Shown: positions 1 through 10,524, counted from the stretch's first letter. The stretch: 64,000 bases of DNA from Chinchilla lanigera (GCF_000276665.1 NW_004955460.1:2885373-2949372); one strand, 5' to 3'. Notes: generated by a model from the sequence alone, not told the origin. Made by a program: numbers and translations.

Positions 1-595
1 ACCATAATTAAACCAATAATGTGCTCAAGATTTTTTCTAACAATACCACAAAGATAAACCTCAATTCAGCTGCCCCCTTCCATGTGACTGTATATTCTAA
101 ATTAATGAGAACCAAATTTAAAATATTACTGTTGTTAGGTCTCTAAGACCAAAAGTCCATAAAATCAAAAGACATGGTCTCAGATAACAAAGTATAGATT
201 ATCAAGGATAAGAAAGTTCCTGATGAGCAATGTTCCAAGAATAATCTGTCATCAGATATTATTTATATCTGTATCAACCAGTATTATTTTCTGTGTAAAT
301 AAAATTTTATTTATTTAAAAAATAACTAAATCAGAAATATTCTAATTAGGTTTCCACAGGACAGTTTGAATTGCACAAAAATGTCGAAGTATTGTGACAA
401 TAATGAGTTACAAATTTAATGGCCTGCTTTGGCTTATACTTTCTCTGAAAGTTTTGCACCTTACAACTGTGCAAAAATGTCAACAAATTTATTTGAGGAA
501 AGGAACTATTTATTGTAAGATGTAAAAGGATTTAAGATTTACCATTCTATAAAAAGGGCTCTTCTGACATAAAAGAAATCCAAAGACATGACACA
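1..595. other. Unassigned AT-rich sequence
   Basis: No gene or recognisable repeat was seen. It lies downstream of the probable poly(A) site of the minus-strand gene. The stretch around 240-400 is rich in TTTATT and TAAT and could be old repeat or noncoding sequence. Confidence 0.3.
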
Positions 596-616
596 TATTT
601 GAAAGATAACAATGAT

Positions 617-622
617 TTTATT
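617..622 (-). promoter_or_regulatory. Distal poly(A) signal AATAAA
   Basis: The canonical hexamer on the minus strand lies about 260 nt past the stop codon of the terminal exon, with A/T-rich sequence beyond it. Confidence 0.4.
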
Positions 623-834
623 TCCTGTGAAACAAAATATTCAGGTAACATCCAAGTGGTCACTCAGCAAGGAGTCTTACTGCCCAGCTCAGTGGTGTGG
701 CAGTGAATGCACAGCCAATCTCACAGAACACTGCTCAAGAGGCTCTGGGAATCCCCTAGACAAAACTCAGAAAAGCAAAGTATCCCCACACCCCTCTTTC
801 TTACAAAGAAGAGGTTTGTTTGTCTTCTCCATTC

Positions 835-840
835 TTTATT
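835..840 (-). promoter_or_regulatory. Proximal poly(A) signal AATAAA
   Basis: The canonical hexamer on the minus strand lies about 45 nt past the stop codon. It could give a very short 3' UTR as an alternative to the distal signal. Confidence 0.35.
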
Positions 841-884
841 TGTGATAGCCAGCTTACCAAAGAGAAGACAGACGCTTTTATGGT

Positions 885-1013
885 TTAAGTTTCCATCGGT
901 CTGAATAAAGGACTTCCTCGCTCAAGTTTCCAATTTGCTTCATCAAAAATGTATATTCCTCGACCTGGCTTTACAACTACTACATCAGAATCTTTGAAAG
1001 TAGGACTTATTAT
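885..1013 (-). CDS. Terminal coding exon of an unidentified host gene
   Basis: Read on the minus strand, this is a 129-nt exon of 42 codons plus a TAA stop at 887-885. It encodes a peptide beginning IISPTFKDSDVVVV, continuing through KPGRGIYIFDEANW and ending in SPLFRPMET. Just upstream (plus positions 1014-1060) the minus strand has a T-rich pyrimidine tract, a CTGAC branch-point-like motif about 20 nt before the junction, and a CAG acceptor at 1016-1014. The composition (alternating hydrophobic residues, then basic and aromatic residues, no low complexity) looks like real protein, unlike the shadow ORFs elsewhere. The frame stays open a little way into the presumed intron, so the acceptor is a choice, not proof. 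Two AATAAA signals downstream fit a last exon. I do not recognise the family. It could be an old pseudogene fragment, but it shows no frameshift or internal stop. Confidence 0.6.
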   Translation of the reverse strand: MISPTFKDSDVVVVKPGRGIYIFDEANWKLERGSPLFRPMET

Positions 1014-1286
1014 CTGCATTTGCATAAAGATGTCAGAAGGTATTTTTAATAGAAAAAATAAAACAAAATTTCACAACAAAATAATAAGAGAATAACAATA
1101 GTTAATACATTGCATATTTTCTCCAAAGTAGTTACTCAGAGTACAAGATATGAGCATAAGAATTCTCCAAATGTTAGCAGTACAAAATTTTCTTTCCAAT
1201 TAAGAAAAAACTAATAATATAACTAATTTGTATTTTTTTTCCTTTCCCTTCTTTCTTTTTCCCTTCCCCCACCCTAGTTTCTCTAG

Positions 1287-1621
1287 TTAAAAACATCATA
1301 CCACAGCAACATATGTGCACCTATATTTATGGCAGCAGAGTTTGCAATAGCTAAATATTAGAAATAACACAAATGCCCCTCAACCAAAGAATGGATAAAA
1401 AAAATGTGGTTCTTTTTATACACTGGGACACTACTCAGCCATAAAGAAGGATAAATTTGAGACATTTATGGGTAAATGGATGCAACTTGAGACCATACTC
1501 ATAAGTGAAATAAATCAGACTCACATGTGTAAACATTATATTGTCTCAGTGGTGTGAGAAACTGTAGAGGTAAATAAGGACCAAAATGTACAATAGATAT
1601 TGTGAATGGGAGGAAATTGTT
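1287..1621 (+). mobile_element. L1 fragment: end of ORF2 plus 3' UTR
   Basis: This aligns by eye with the 3' part of the large L1 at about 50383-50810. It shows the same run from the accacagcaa motif through the ORF2 C-terminal region (tatgtgcacc, aatggataaa, actactcagccataaa, taaatggatgcaact) to caatagatattgtgaa. It is severely 5'-truncated and too decayed to encode anything. Confidence 0.75.
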
Positions 1622-1649
1622 AGAAGGTTTTTTTAATCACTAAATTGAA

Positions 1650-1795
1650 ATTAAACAAATCATTTAAACTCTGGCAGACTCAGAGTCCTCTCTATACCAT
1701 GAAGGTGATACTAAGATTGAGCTCATGGGTTAGTTCTGAGGGTTAAAGGATGCCAAGCATGTAATATGAGCTCTGTCATACACGAAGCACTTGAG
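1650..1795 (+). repeat. MIR-like SINE fragment
   Basis: The order of motifs (aaatcatttaaactct, a pyrimidine-rich centre, then gagggttaaaggatg and a short run before gcacttgag) matches the second half of the mammal-wide MIR. It is strongly diverged, so the call is tentative. Confidence 0.35.
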
Positions 1796-1995
1796 AATTA
1801 CTAGACATTTTGTGGGTAGAGTACCATGTGAACCTCAGAAAAGAGATTCTCCCTCAGGACAACCATCTTTCATGCTTAGGAGCTATGCTGAAATCTGGAA
1901 GAACTATGTGTAAAGTGAGGCTATTTATTTTAACATTAGCAAATAGAAAATGAAATTTGTACAAAGTACTACATAAAAAGCAATACTATGGATTT

Positions 1996-3330
1996 TTGAT
2001 TCTGGCCAAAATGACACAATCTCATTCTTTCCCAGGTCCTCTCTCTTGCAACTAGAAAACACTGGATACAGGCAACAAAAGCACAGAAAAATTCTGAGGT
2101 GAAAAGAAGGTGCACTGCCAAGGTACTATGAGACTTGAGAAATAACATTTCAGAGGATTTTGGGGGGGGGTTGTTGTTGCCCCTTACATATCGTGGACAG
2201 GGTACTGCAGAAGACTCTAGACCGACAGACAAATGTCAAGAAAAGCCTACTCCTCTTCTCTAGGAGGCTAAGAAAGGGGTTGCCTAGCCAAATCACAAAA
2301 TTTGGCATTATCAGCCCAAACACAAATTGGAGAAGTCTCTATCACCACTGCAAGTGGTCCCAGTGGAGTGAAGCCAAAAGCTGATCTCCTACCCCACCCT
2401 GAAGAAGTAGACAGCAGTGTTGATTTCCAAGCCCTATGTGTCAGCAGGACGGAAGGGGAGCACATTTTTCATTCCATATCTAAAGAAAGCAGATGTCACT
2501 CTGATTATCCTACCAGGAGAGTGTCATGGAAATCTGGCAGAAAGCTAAAATTCACTTTCCCACCTGGCAGAAGGAAGACTGAACACGTTAGTGTATGACA
2601 GGGCTATTCATCACAGTGCTTCACCTCTGTTGTCCTCTCCTCCCTCACTTCCTTAGTGTCAGCAGATCCATCAGGGAATTGAGCTCCAACTTCATTCCCT
2701 CAAGAAACAAAATGTGTGAATCAACCCTCTAATTCTTCCCTGTTGCTGTCGGTGTGGTGCAGCAGAAAACTGAGGTTATATTCCCACTAGAGAAACAGAT
2801 GATACAAGTTGGTGCCCCATTTCCCAGAGAAAGACCATGGTAAGGTCGAGTACAAGCCACACTTTCACTACTTCTACAAAGAGGCAGTGAGAGTCACATG
2901 CCACTTTTGCTATGCTGGGGTGGGAATCTATTGGAAAGGATACTGATAACATACACACCTACTTAGCTTTTGTACTATACCTCAAAAGAGGGATTGCCTG
3001 ATTTACAGAAGGAACAGAGGACAAAAAAGAAGAGAAGAAAGAAAGAGAAGGAGAAGAGGGGGAGAAGAATGAGAAGGAGGAGAAGGAGGAAGACAAGCAT
3101 GAAGATGAGGATGAGGATGAGGGCAAGAACAAGGAGAAGGTAAAAGAAAATAATGAGGAAGGAGGAGGAGGAAAGGAGTGGAGGGGTCAGAGAAGGAGGA
3201 GGATGAAAACCAGAAGAAGGAGGAGGAAAAGAAGAGGAAGAAGAAGAGGGGGTAGGAGTAGGGGAGGAAGAGGAGGAAGAGGAAGATTCAGTCTCTTAAT
3301 ATCCAGATTTTCTGGATACAATTAAAATTC
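1996..3330 (+). mobile_element. Old L1M/HAL1-type element, 5' UTR relic
   Basis: The opening (gattctggccaaaatgacacaatc), the middle and the segment ending in aatatccagattttctgg resemble the 5' UTR of old mammalian L1M/HAL1 elements. A diverged relative of this 5' region lies on the minus strand at 40330-41400, with similar sequence around agagactctggat. Translated frames here are short and random-looking. I therefore treat the ORFs at 2160-2598 as shadows. Confidence 0.5.
3009..3287 (+). repeat. Polypurine (GGA/GAA)n tract
   Basis: About 280 nt are almost wholly A and G on the plus strand, built from GAAGAG, GGAGAA and GAGGAA units with few pyrimidine interruptions. It sits inside the old L1 5' region. 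A related pyrimidine strand appears in the inverted copy at 5130-5178. Confidence 0.9.
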
Positions 3331-4390
3331 ATTCATCATGTTAATAACCAGGAAAATCACAAGTTGAATAAGAAATGATAGTCAATAGATGTCAGTGACA
3401 AGATAAATCAAATATTGGAATTATCTGACAAGAACGTTTATAAAGCTGTCATAAGAATGTCTTGTAAGGGTTATGATTTAGATCTGAAATATCCCCTGAA
3501 AGTCTCAAGTATTCAGAGGTAGGTGAGACTTTCAGAAGGTGATTCGATCCTGGGATCACCAGCCTCATCACTGGATTAATTGACGAGTTCCAAGCTAACT
3601 GGCCTATTAGAAGTTGGGGCCTAGTTGGGAGTGGGGCTTAGCTGGAGGCATACCTTTGAAGGGTGTATCTTTTCTCAGGTTCTTTTCCTTTCTCCCTGCT
3701 TCCTGGCTGCCATGAGGTGATCATCTTTTTCCACCATGCGTCTCTGCCATGTTTCCGCCTTGTAGACAGCCAACTAAGGACTGAAGCCTCTGAAACTGAG
3801 CTAAAATAAACCTGTCTTCTTTTAAATTGTTTGTGTCACAGCAACAGAAAGCTGTACTTCTGACTTTTATTGAAACAAATGAAAAGATAGAAAATTTCAA
3901 CAAAATATAGAAATTATTAAATGAACCAATGAGTAATTATATAATTTAAAGATACAGTAACCAACATAAATCACTTACTGATGGCTTAACAAAGGTAGAG
4001 ATGACAGAAGACAGAGTCAGAAAATTTGAAGACAAGTTAGTCAGACTTACTAACCTAACAGAGAAAATAAGCTCAAGAAAAAGTTGAAAGTTCTCATGGC
4101 TGTCTATGCTAAAACCAAAAAAGCTAGCATTACTATTACTGGAGTATCAGAAAGAGAAGAGAGAGAGAGTGAGACTAAAAATGTATTTGAATGAATAATG
4201 ACTGAAAATTTCCTAAATTTCTTAAATTAAGTGTAAAATGTAAAACTATAGAAGGCTTAGTATAAAAAAGATAAAAATCTTGGGGATTTACAATTAAATG
4301 AAGAGTTCTTAGATTTGATATCAAACATATCAAAAGCAAGATCCCTAAAAGGAAAGTTTGAATTATAGCTCATGAAATTTAAACATTGTT
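3331..4390 (+). pseudogene. Decayed L1M/HAL1 ORF1 region
   Basis: The sequence on both sides of the inserted LTR (3331-3465 and about 3862-4390) reads like the ORF1 part of an old L1/HAL1. It has aaccaggaaaatcacaa, gaattatctgacaagaacg, then gaaacaaatgaaaagatag and agaaagagaagagagag. No frame is open for a meaningful length. It encodes nothing now. Confidence 0.5.
3466..3861 (+). mobile_element. Solo LTR of ERVL-MaLR type
   Basis: It follows the rodent MaLR LTR plan: tttagatctgaaatatccc near the 5' end, ggggcctagttggg, gaagggtgtatc, ctgcttcctggctgccatgaggtga, actgaagcctctgaaac, aaaataaacctgtcttc (the AATAAA signal) and gtcacagcaacagaaagct at the 3' end. Old L1 sequence flanks it on both sides, so it inserted into that relic. 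No internal retroviral sequence is present. Confidence 0.8.
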
Positions 4391-4954
4391 TCTGAATACC
4401 ATATTAAGAAGATGGAAATACAAGCTATATATTTGAAGAAAATATTTGAAAATCATATATCTCACAAAGGACTAGTACCAACTGTATAAAAAGAGCTCTC
4501 AAAAGTCTACAGAAAAAATCAAATAACTCAACTAGAAAATAAGGGGAAAACAGAAGAGACTATGCAGGTAACTAATAAATGCATGTTCAACATTATTAGC
4601 CATTAGGGAGTCGTAAATGAAAACCACAATCAGCTATAAAAACACACACATTAAGTGACTAAAATAATGAATCCAATGCAGGTGATCATGAAGAGAAATT
4701 AGATCATTCATACAATGCTTGTGGAAATATACAATGTTACATTTTTTGGTCTTTCTAGAAAAGAGTGTAGCAGCTACGTTCAAAATTGTATACGCATTAA
4801 TCATGTAATACAGCAACTGCACTACTGGACATTTATCCTAGACAAGTAGAAATGTATATCTACTCAGAAATATGTTCATGGATGCTGATAGAAGTCTTCT
4901 TTGTAATAATTCTTATTCAACTTGTGATTTTCCTGGTTATTAACATGAGTGATT

Positions 4955-5067
4955 GTTTTTGTTTTTGTTTTTGTTTTTTTTTGGTACTGGGAATTGAACT
5001 CAGGACCTTGCGCTTGCCAGGCAGGCACTTATGCCACTGAGCTATATCCTTGGCCCTTTTTTTCTTT
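4955..5067 (-). mobile_element. ID-type SINE (antisense)
   Basis: The minus-strand tRNA-like body reads gctcagtggcat, cctgccaggcaagcgc and gagttcaattccca, with the A-rich tail as a T/GTTTT run on the left. The target duplication taacatg[a/t]gtgatt occurs at 4941-4954 and 5068-5081 with one mismatch. The ORF spanning 4852-5040 is only a read-through of this SINE. Confidence 0.9.
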
Positions 5068-5080
5068 TAACATGTGTGAT

Positions 5081-5178
5081 TTTTAATTGTATCCAGAAAA
5101 TCTGGATATTAAGAGACTCTGGATCTAATTCAATTTTCCTCTTCATCCTCTTCCTCTCCTCCTCCTACCCCCTCTTAT
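5081..5178 (-). repeat. Inverted copy of the element's own 5' region
   Basis: Positions 5081-5117 are the exact reverse complement of 3291-3327 (37 nt). The likeness continues outward: the pyrimidine-rich 5130-5178 is the reverse complement of the purine tract ending at about 3290, with an extra short segment between. It interrupts the old L1 ORF2 end. Confidence 0.8.
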
Positions 5179-5547
5179 TTTGCTATTTGTAACAACAAAA
5201 TCTGGAAACAGTTCAATATATTTCACTAAAGGAGCAGTTAAATAAATGTCTTAAGCCCATACCATGTGTTATCAACCATATCTCAAAGAAATTATGACGA
5301 GTAATAAAAACTAAGATAAAATAGTTATATTCCATATGAACCCATTTATATAAAATTCTCAAAATGACAAATTATAGAGATGGAATAAAACTTATGGTTA
5401 ACAAGAATCAGAGAAGTGAGGAGAAAGGGAAGTATCAGGACCTCTAAAAGGAAATTAGGAAGGATTTTGTGATAAACTGTTCTGTACACTAACCAATGGC
5501 TGTCTTCACAAGCATCTACATGTGTGATACAATTGCATAGTACTAAA

Positions 5548-5602
5548 TACACACACATACAGATTGTATTCACACACAAACACACACAGGCACACACACA
5601 AC
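5548..5602 (+). repeat. Imperfect (CA)n repeat
   Basis: Interrupted CA dinucleotides (acacacacatacag, cacacacaaacacacacagg, cacacacac). The minus-strand 83-aa ORF through it is an artefact of the repeat. Confidence 0.85.
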
Positions 5603-5609
5603 TGAGTCA

Positions 5610-6584
5610 TAATATCAATGCCAGTTTCCTGTCTGTGTTTTTTGTATAATAGTCATGGGAGGTTTTATCACTGGGGCAAAAAGAATTATCTGTTACAATT
5701 TCATGTGCATCTACAAGTACCTCAAATTAATAAGGTTTTGAAAATCTATGAAAAGAACAGAAACAAACAAAGGCAATATCTTACATTTTATTAATACTTT
5801 CCATTTTGTGTTACAAATCACTTCATATCTGATACTGCATTTCAAGAAATAGAAGATAGTGATGTTTTCCTCTCAATGGAGGACAACAAATATTTTCCTA
5901 ATCTAACTAGTTAGAACTTGTAGTTGAGAAATGGAAAAGTTAAATGATTTATATGAACCAGAGGGCTCATTAGTGGGTTCATAGAGATTTATGTCAACCC
6001 CAGACTAAACTGCTTCCTATTCAAAGATTCTTGTATTTTTAAAGATTTGAAACCAAATTATAGCATACAACTATCAAGTATGTCCTCCTGCCAAGTTACT
6101 GACTGTCCTGTCCTGCAAATCAGGTTTATGTTTGGTGTTGGGGAATAAACCTGGGTCCTTTACAGAAAATATTTTCTGAACCCTGGACAGAGAATGTTAA
6201 TGCTGTTGGAAGGAGGGAGAGATTAATTTCTGCAATCAATTTTTTAACATGTAGATACAGAGTTGGGGTTTTACAATACATCATTTGATAATAAGAATTT
6301 TGAGCAAGTTGAGTACAGAATTCAGGATATACAGACAAAGAATATAGAACCCATAAATAAAGCCTGCATTTACTAATCAGAAAATCAGATTTTCTTTCCA
6401 CTATTCATTTACTTTCAAGTTCTCAGGTGAACATGGAAGAGATAAAAGACCAAATTTCAAAGCTATCAGCAAGGTGCAATAGAAGAGGAAGGCAGTATCT
6501 TGAAGTGCGCTGTCCAGTACCTAAACCACCAATTCTGTGTGGGCATTAAAATGAAAATTAAACAGAATTAAAAGTCAGTTCTTC
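5610..6584. other. Unassigned sequence
   Basis: No gene was seen. A 35-nt stretch near 6130-6165 (ttggggaataaacctgggtcc) looks like a scrap of an antisense ID-type SINE. The rest is anonymous AT-rich DNA. Confidence 0.3.
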
Positions 6585-6786
6585 CACTGGTAGTGAACCT
6601 ATGGTACATGTGTCAGAGTGGGCATGCAGAGCCCTCTCTGTTGGCATGAGAACCAAGTGTATCAGTTGATTTTCTAAATTAAAACCTCAGGATTCAAGTT
6701 GAATTGCATGTTGGCACTCTGTGATAAATAAGTGTGTTTTGGGTTGCAGGTTGGGCACTTGGTCTCTAAAAGTTTCGCCATCACTG
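6585..6786 (+). mobile_element. SPIN-like hAT miniature transposon
   Basis: This 202-nt element has imperfect terminal inverted repeats: cactggtagtgaacc on the left, and agtttcgccatcactg on the right, whose complement reads cagtgatggcgaaac. Internal landmarks are agagccctctctgt, atgttggcactctgtgataaataagtg and ggcacttggtctctaaaag. From memory these resemble the hAT family called SPIN (Space Invaders) or a close relative. No transposase is present. The 8-nt flanks (agttcttc, gactaaca) do not match, so an 8-bp target duplication is not visible. Confidence 0.65.
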
Positions 6787-7329
6787 GACTAACACATTTC
6801 TGGAGATTGACAATCATTATGGGTAGTGGGTATCAGAGCGGAGAGTGCAAAAGCTATTTCCACCACCTCAATTCAACATCATACAGTTTCAATCTAGATA
6901 ATTTAGGAAAATGCTACACAGTTCTGACACTTATGTTTCATTTAAAAAGGATAGCATTTCCAAATGATGCTTCCAAAGACTCACACCTACGGCCTCTTAG
7001 AAGAAGCAGAGTCAAAAGGACTCCAATGTCGTCATGTCAAATAATTGTCATATGCTGGAATCTTCCTGGTTGTCTAGTCTATGTTGAGTGCCTTCTTTAT
7101 TGCAAGTAACTTTTATTTTCCTCATTCTTTGGCAGGTTAAAAGAAAAATCAATGTTTCATGGCTTGAAATCCTTGAATTTTGATTGCTTGCTCCTGGGTT
7201 CCAGTCTGGCAATGTATCTATATCTCTAATCAAGAAACTTTTGTGCCCAAATTAAGTCCCATATTCCAGATGCTCTGGCAGTTGATGGTTTGTCTTTTTC
7301 CTTACTATAGATATTACATCTCTATTTTC

Positions 7330-7433
7330 TTTTTTTTTTTTGGTTTTGGTTTTTCTCCGGTACCGGGAACCGAACTCACGACCTTGCGCCTGCCAGGCAG
7401 GCGCTTTTGCCGCTGAGCTAAATCCCCAGCCCC
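7330..7433 (-). mobile_element. ID-type SINE (antisense), perfect 16-bp TSD
   Basis: Full-length ID body on the minus strand, with A-box-like tttagctcagcggc and B-box-like gagttcggttcccggtacc, then an A-rich tail. The duplication ttacatctctattttc occurs without mismatch at 7314-7329 and 7434-7449, so this is one of the younger insertions. Confidence 0.95.
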
Positions 7434-7449
7434 TTACATCTCTATTTTC

Positions 7450-9200
7450 ATAAGTAGAATCACAAAACATCTTTTAACAATCTCACCAATCAGTCTGTTT
7501 GCAGTGAGTTTTCAGTTAAATAAAATCCTGCAATCTGGCTAATATGACCCATTGCACCATCAAAGCATTCTATACTCTAATTCTAATAATGTTGTCTCAG
7601 AGTGGCCCATTATTCTACTTTTATTTCTAATGAGAAATTAATTAACCTTGTTGATGTTGGTTAATCCTATGATCCAAATGTGGAGCTTCCTGCATCTCCT
7701 TCTATTTAACATGTTAATAATGAAGACCAAACATACACCCTTAAAAAATACTTACATCAACCATGCCCAGCCAACAACCATCAGGGTTTGGATCCAGCCA
7801 TTTTCCAGCTGGCCCAGACTTCTTTGTTCTATACACAGAGACATCTAGGAATCTCAGTTTCACTGAATCTCTTATATTACACTTCATCTTTTCCAGAAAA
7901 TTAAAAGCAGACACTGGATTTTGTTTGTTTGTTTGTTTAAGATGACTAACAGGCCTTTACAGCTCAAAAGAGAACTCACCGACCCCAGAGAAAGGATGAT
8001 ACAGTTAAAGTCTTTGGACCCCATGGTGGGCAATTCTAGCATTTCATATTAAGATTATGCTAAGAACAACTTATACTGGTTTACTGATATTCAAATAATA
8101 ATAGAAGGTAAAGCCCTGTTTAATTGAATTCTAATGAATATCGTACTTGCCTCAGTCCTTCACCTAAATGCTCCTCTTATACAAAAGTCTTTGAAGTGGC
8201 TGTGGGAGAGAACTGAGCATCCCCAGTGCTGCCTTTACTACTGTTCAGCTGGAATATTTTCAAACCACATCACGTGTGGACTCATTCTGGAGACAAAGAG
8301 GAGAATTATTTCACATCTGATCCAAAAGCAGGTGCTTATTAATGACACAGCATGACCCAGATGTCTGAAAGCAAAAATTCTAGAGAAATATGACAGGATC
8401 TAATTATTTTTACTATTTCTCCCAACTTGAAAATGGCTTGTGTACATGACTTCATTTTTCAACAGATACAAGGTAGTCTAGATCTTTAAAATGGGGAATC
8501 TGGCAAAAAAAAAAAAAGTGTTGGAACACATGTTGGAATGGCAAAGCATAAATAAAGTAGGTTCACTTCTCCAGAAAATGGAGTAATTTAATAGGATTCA
8601 GTTAAGTCAAGTTTACTTGCTATATAAGAAAGTCCAGGTCACAAATGGGAGAAATAATTTGACCAGCAGGCAAAACAAACACATAAAAAATTTTCCAAGT
8701 AGAGAATGCTCCCTGGGATGTTAATGCTTCTTCTGATGTTCAGTCTTAAAAACCAACCCACCTCAGCTGAACATTCCTACACTTGGAGCTTGGATGCTGA
8801 TTTTTTTCCCATAGTAATCTGCAACTGAAATGGAACCAATGTGATTACTGGCAGGAGTTTTTAACATGATCATTTATTAGATTCCTCGCCAAGTGGACAA
8901 TAAAGAAGCATGGCCTGCTTGGAAGGTAAATTCTCGTAGGAGAACCTAAAGCATAGTCAACCGTGATGGGCCAAGCAGAGGGTCTGAGTAATGGGGGCAA
9001 AGTGACATGGAGGACTCGATGTGGGACTGGCAGAAATGAGAAGGTCTGGGACAATCTTACAATTCTGTTAGCAGAAGTGCTTTAAAAATAGTGACTACAT
9101 AGAAGTTTTAGCTGTCTCTCTCTTGGCTACTTAGTGTCAACATCCATATACAAATATAATTTCACACAACATGTGACTTGTTCTCACAGGTTGTGATTCC
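7450..9200. other. Unassigned sequence
   Basis: No exon or clear repeat was recognised. There is a short (GTTT)n at 7922-7938 and an A-run at 8505-8517. ORFs at 7648-7945, 8134-8355 and 8845-9054 lack family resemblance or splice context. Confidence 0.3.
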
Positions 9201-9400
9201 TTCTTTTTTTGGTGGGGAGGTTTGCTTGTTTTAGCACTAGTGATTGAACCTGGGGCCTTTGCATTGAGTTACATCCTCAGATCACTTTTTTAATTTTCAT
9301 GAAGTCACCAAGTTCCCCAGACTGGGCTTGAACTTGCCATCCTCATGCTTCAGCCTACCAGAGTGCTGAATTATAGGCATGCACAGCCATGCCCTGCTCC
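9201..9400 (-). mobile_element. B1+ID dimeric SINE (B1-dID-like)
   Basis: Read on the minus strand: a B1-like head (ggagcagggcatggctgtgc, cctataattcagcactctgg), then an ID-like half (tgtaactcaatgcaaagg, ccaggttcaatcact) and an A-rich end. Fused B1 and ID halves define the dimeric SINEs known from squirrels, dormice, beavers and guinea-pig relatives. Confidence 0.75.
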
Positions 9401-9489
9401 TCTTATGTAATTCTAATAGTAACTTGGCTTTCAATGGGAGACAGAGAGTATTTACCATGATGTCAAGTAAGATATTCACAACAGTCACA

Positions 9490-9600
9490 CAGAATGGAGT
9501 GTTATCATTTTTCTCACTTAACATTAAAGGAAAATAAGGCTCTGAGAGGCTACATGTTGCCTAGAATCCCCCAAATATGGAAACAGAGTAAGGACTAGGG
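9490..9600 (-). repeat. MIR fragment (antisense)
   Basis: ctcacttaacattaaagg, then aaaataaggctctgagaggctacatg and ttgcctagaatc match the antisense MIR order (aaactgagg..cagagaggt..tgcccaagg). Diverged. Confidence 0.5.
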
Positions 9601-10524
9601 GAGGATAAATTCTTGTTCTGAGTTTTTCTCACAACTCTGCACAGCCACCCATTTCCTAAGTGTCTCCAAGGGTACAGCATACACTACTGCCTACTCCAAG
9701 AGCTTTACTCTACTCTGTGGATGCCTGAAGCTCCATTAACTCTTCTTGCCAATGCAAGACTATTGCACATTCCCCTCCTCAAATTGCCCAGCACTCCCCT
9801 GCCACTATCCTAAAGGCCTACAACCAGCCCTGTTAACTTTGGGCTGTCTATGAGTAAACAGTAAGGGGAATATCACATAGAGATAGGAGCTGGAGGTGAA
9901 AAGTATGCACAGGAAAAGCTTTCTTGGGGTCCCCAGTTTGAACTCAAACTTGTACTTTCCCACAGACTCCATGTGTCTGAATGCAACTTGCTGACAGGTT
10001 CAAGAATTCTAGGAGCATCTCGTGGTTTCTTGGTTGGCCATCTGTGTGATGTAGTTTCATGGATGAACTCAGAACTACCCATCATCAGTAACACTGCATC
10101 AATGGAGAAGAGTGTCAAGCATCATGTGACTGTCCTCCAAAGAAATTCTAGCACACAAATCCAATTGCAAGTTGGGTACCATCTGCCTCCAAACACTCTC
10201 TGTTTTCTAGGTCACTCTCTGTGACCCAATCTGTTTTCTTATGTTCAATTGCTGGGTGGTCCACAAAGACTATTGTTCCTCTGAGACTATGGCAGGCATA
10301 AGCAATGAGGAGAGAGTGTAAGTTCTGGGGAAAAGTCCTCACTGCTAGCAGAAGGAAGGAGTGAGAACGGGGAAGTAGAGAGAGTTGGAATTGTTCTCCA
10401 GGCGGCAAAATGAGGTAAGCCCATGCTGTTGACAGGTTCCAGCCTTTTATAGGAATCCCACATCCAACTTCAGGCAGGATGGATGGATGTGGTTAAGAAG
10501 GCACAGGCTGTTGCTTATTAGAAA
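9601..10524. other. Unassigned sequence
   Basis: No recognised repeat. Both strands carry overlapping 80-90 codon ORFs between 9873 and 10408, but they are mutually exclusive, lack splice signals and match no family I know. Confidence 0.3.

Larger units (their letters stand above)
596..884 (-). other. Probable 3' UTR of the minus-strand gene
   Basis: This stretch directly follows the stop codon of the terminal exon on the minus strand. It contains two minus-strand AATAAA hexamers, at 840-835 and 622-617. The second is followed by a T/A-rich stretch suited to cleavage around 595-605. The proximal signal lies only about 45 nt after the stop, so two alternative 3' ends are possible. The boundary is inferred, and two plus-strand ORFs crossing this area are chance shadows. 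Confidence 0.45.
4391..5545 (+). mobile_element. Old L1 ORF2 3' portion and 3' end
   Basis: The segment resembles the last part of L1 ORF2: atatctcacaaaggac, atgttcaacattattagccattaggga, actggacatttatcc, gtatatctactcagaaa. After the inverted-copy insert it resumes as ctgg..caacagttcaatat and ataaatg. ORF1-like sequence joins ORF2-end sequence with most of ORF2 missing, as in half-L1 (HAL1) elements or after an internal deletion. An ID SINE (4955-5067) and an inverted copy of the 5' region (5081-5178) interrupt it. Confidence 0.55.

Noticed and set aside
7125..7186. Plus-strand mini-exon after a good acceptor (cattctttggcag), reading VKRKINVSWLEILEF then stop
   Set aside because: Only 15 codons, with no upstream partner exon or poly(A) signal found. 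A chance acceptor is more likely.
7180..7470. Small ORFs on both strands ending in ID-like words
   Set aside because: They read through the antisense ID SINE; the same peptides (LRLPGRR type) recur wherever an ID lies.
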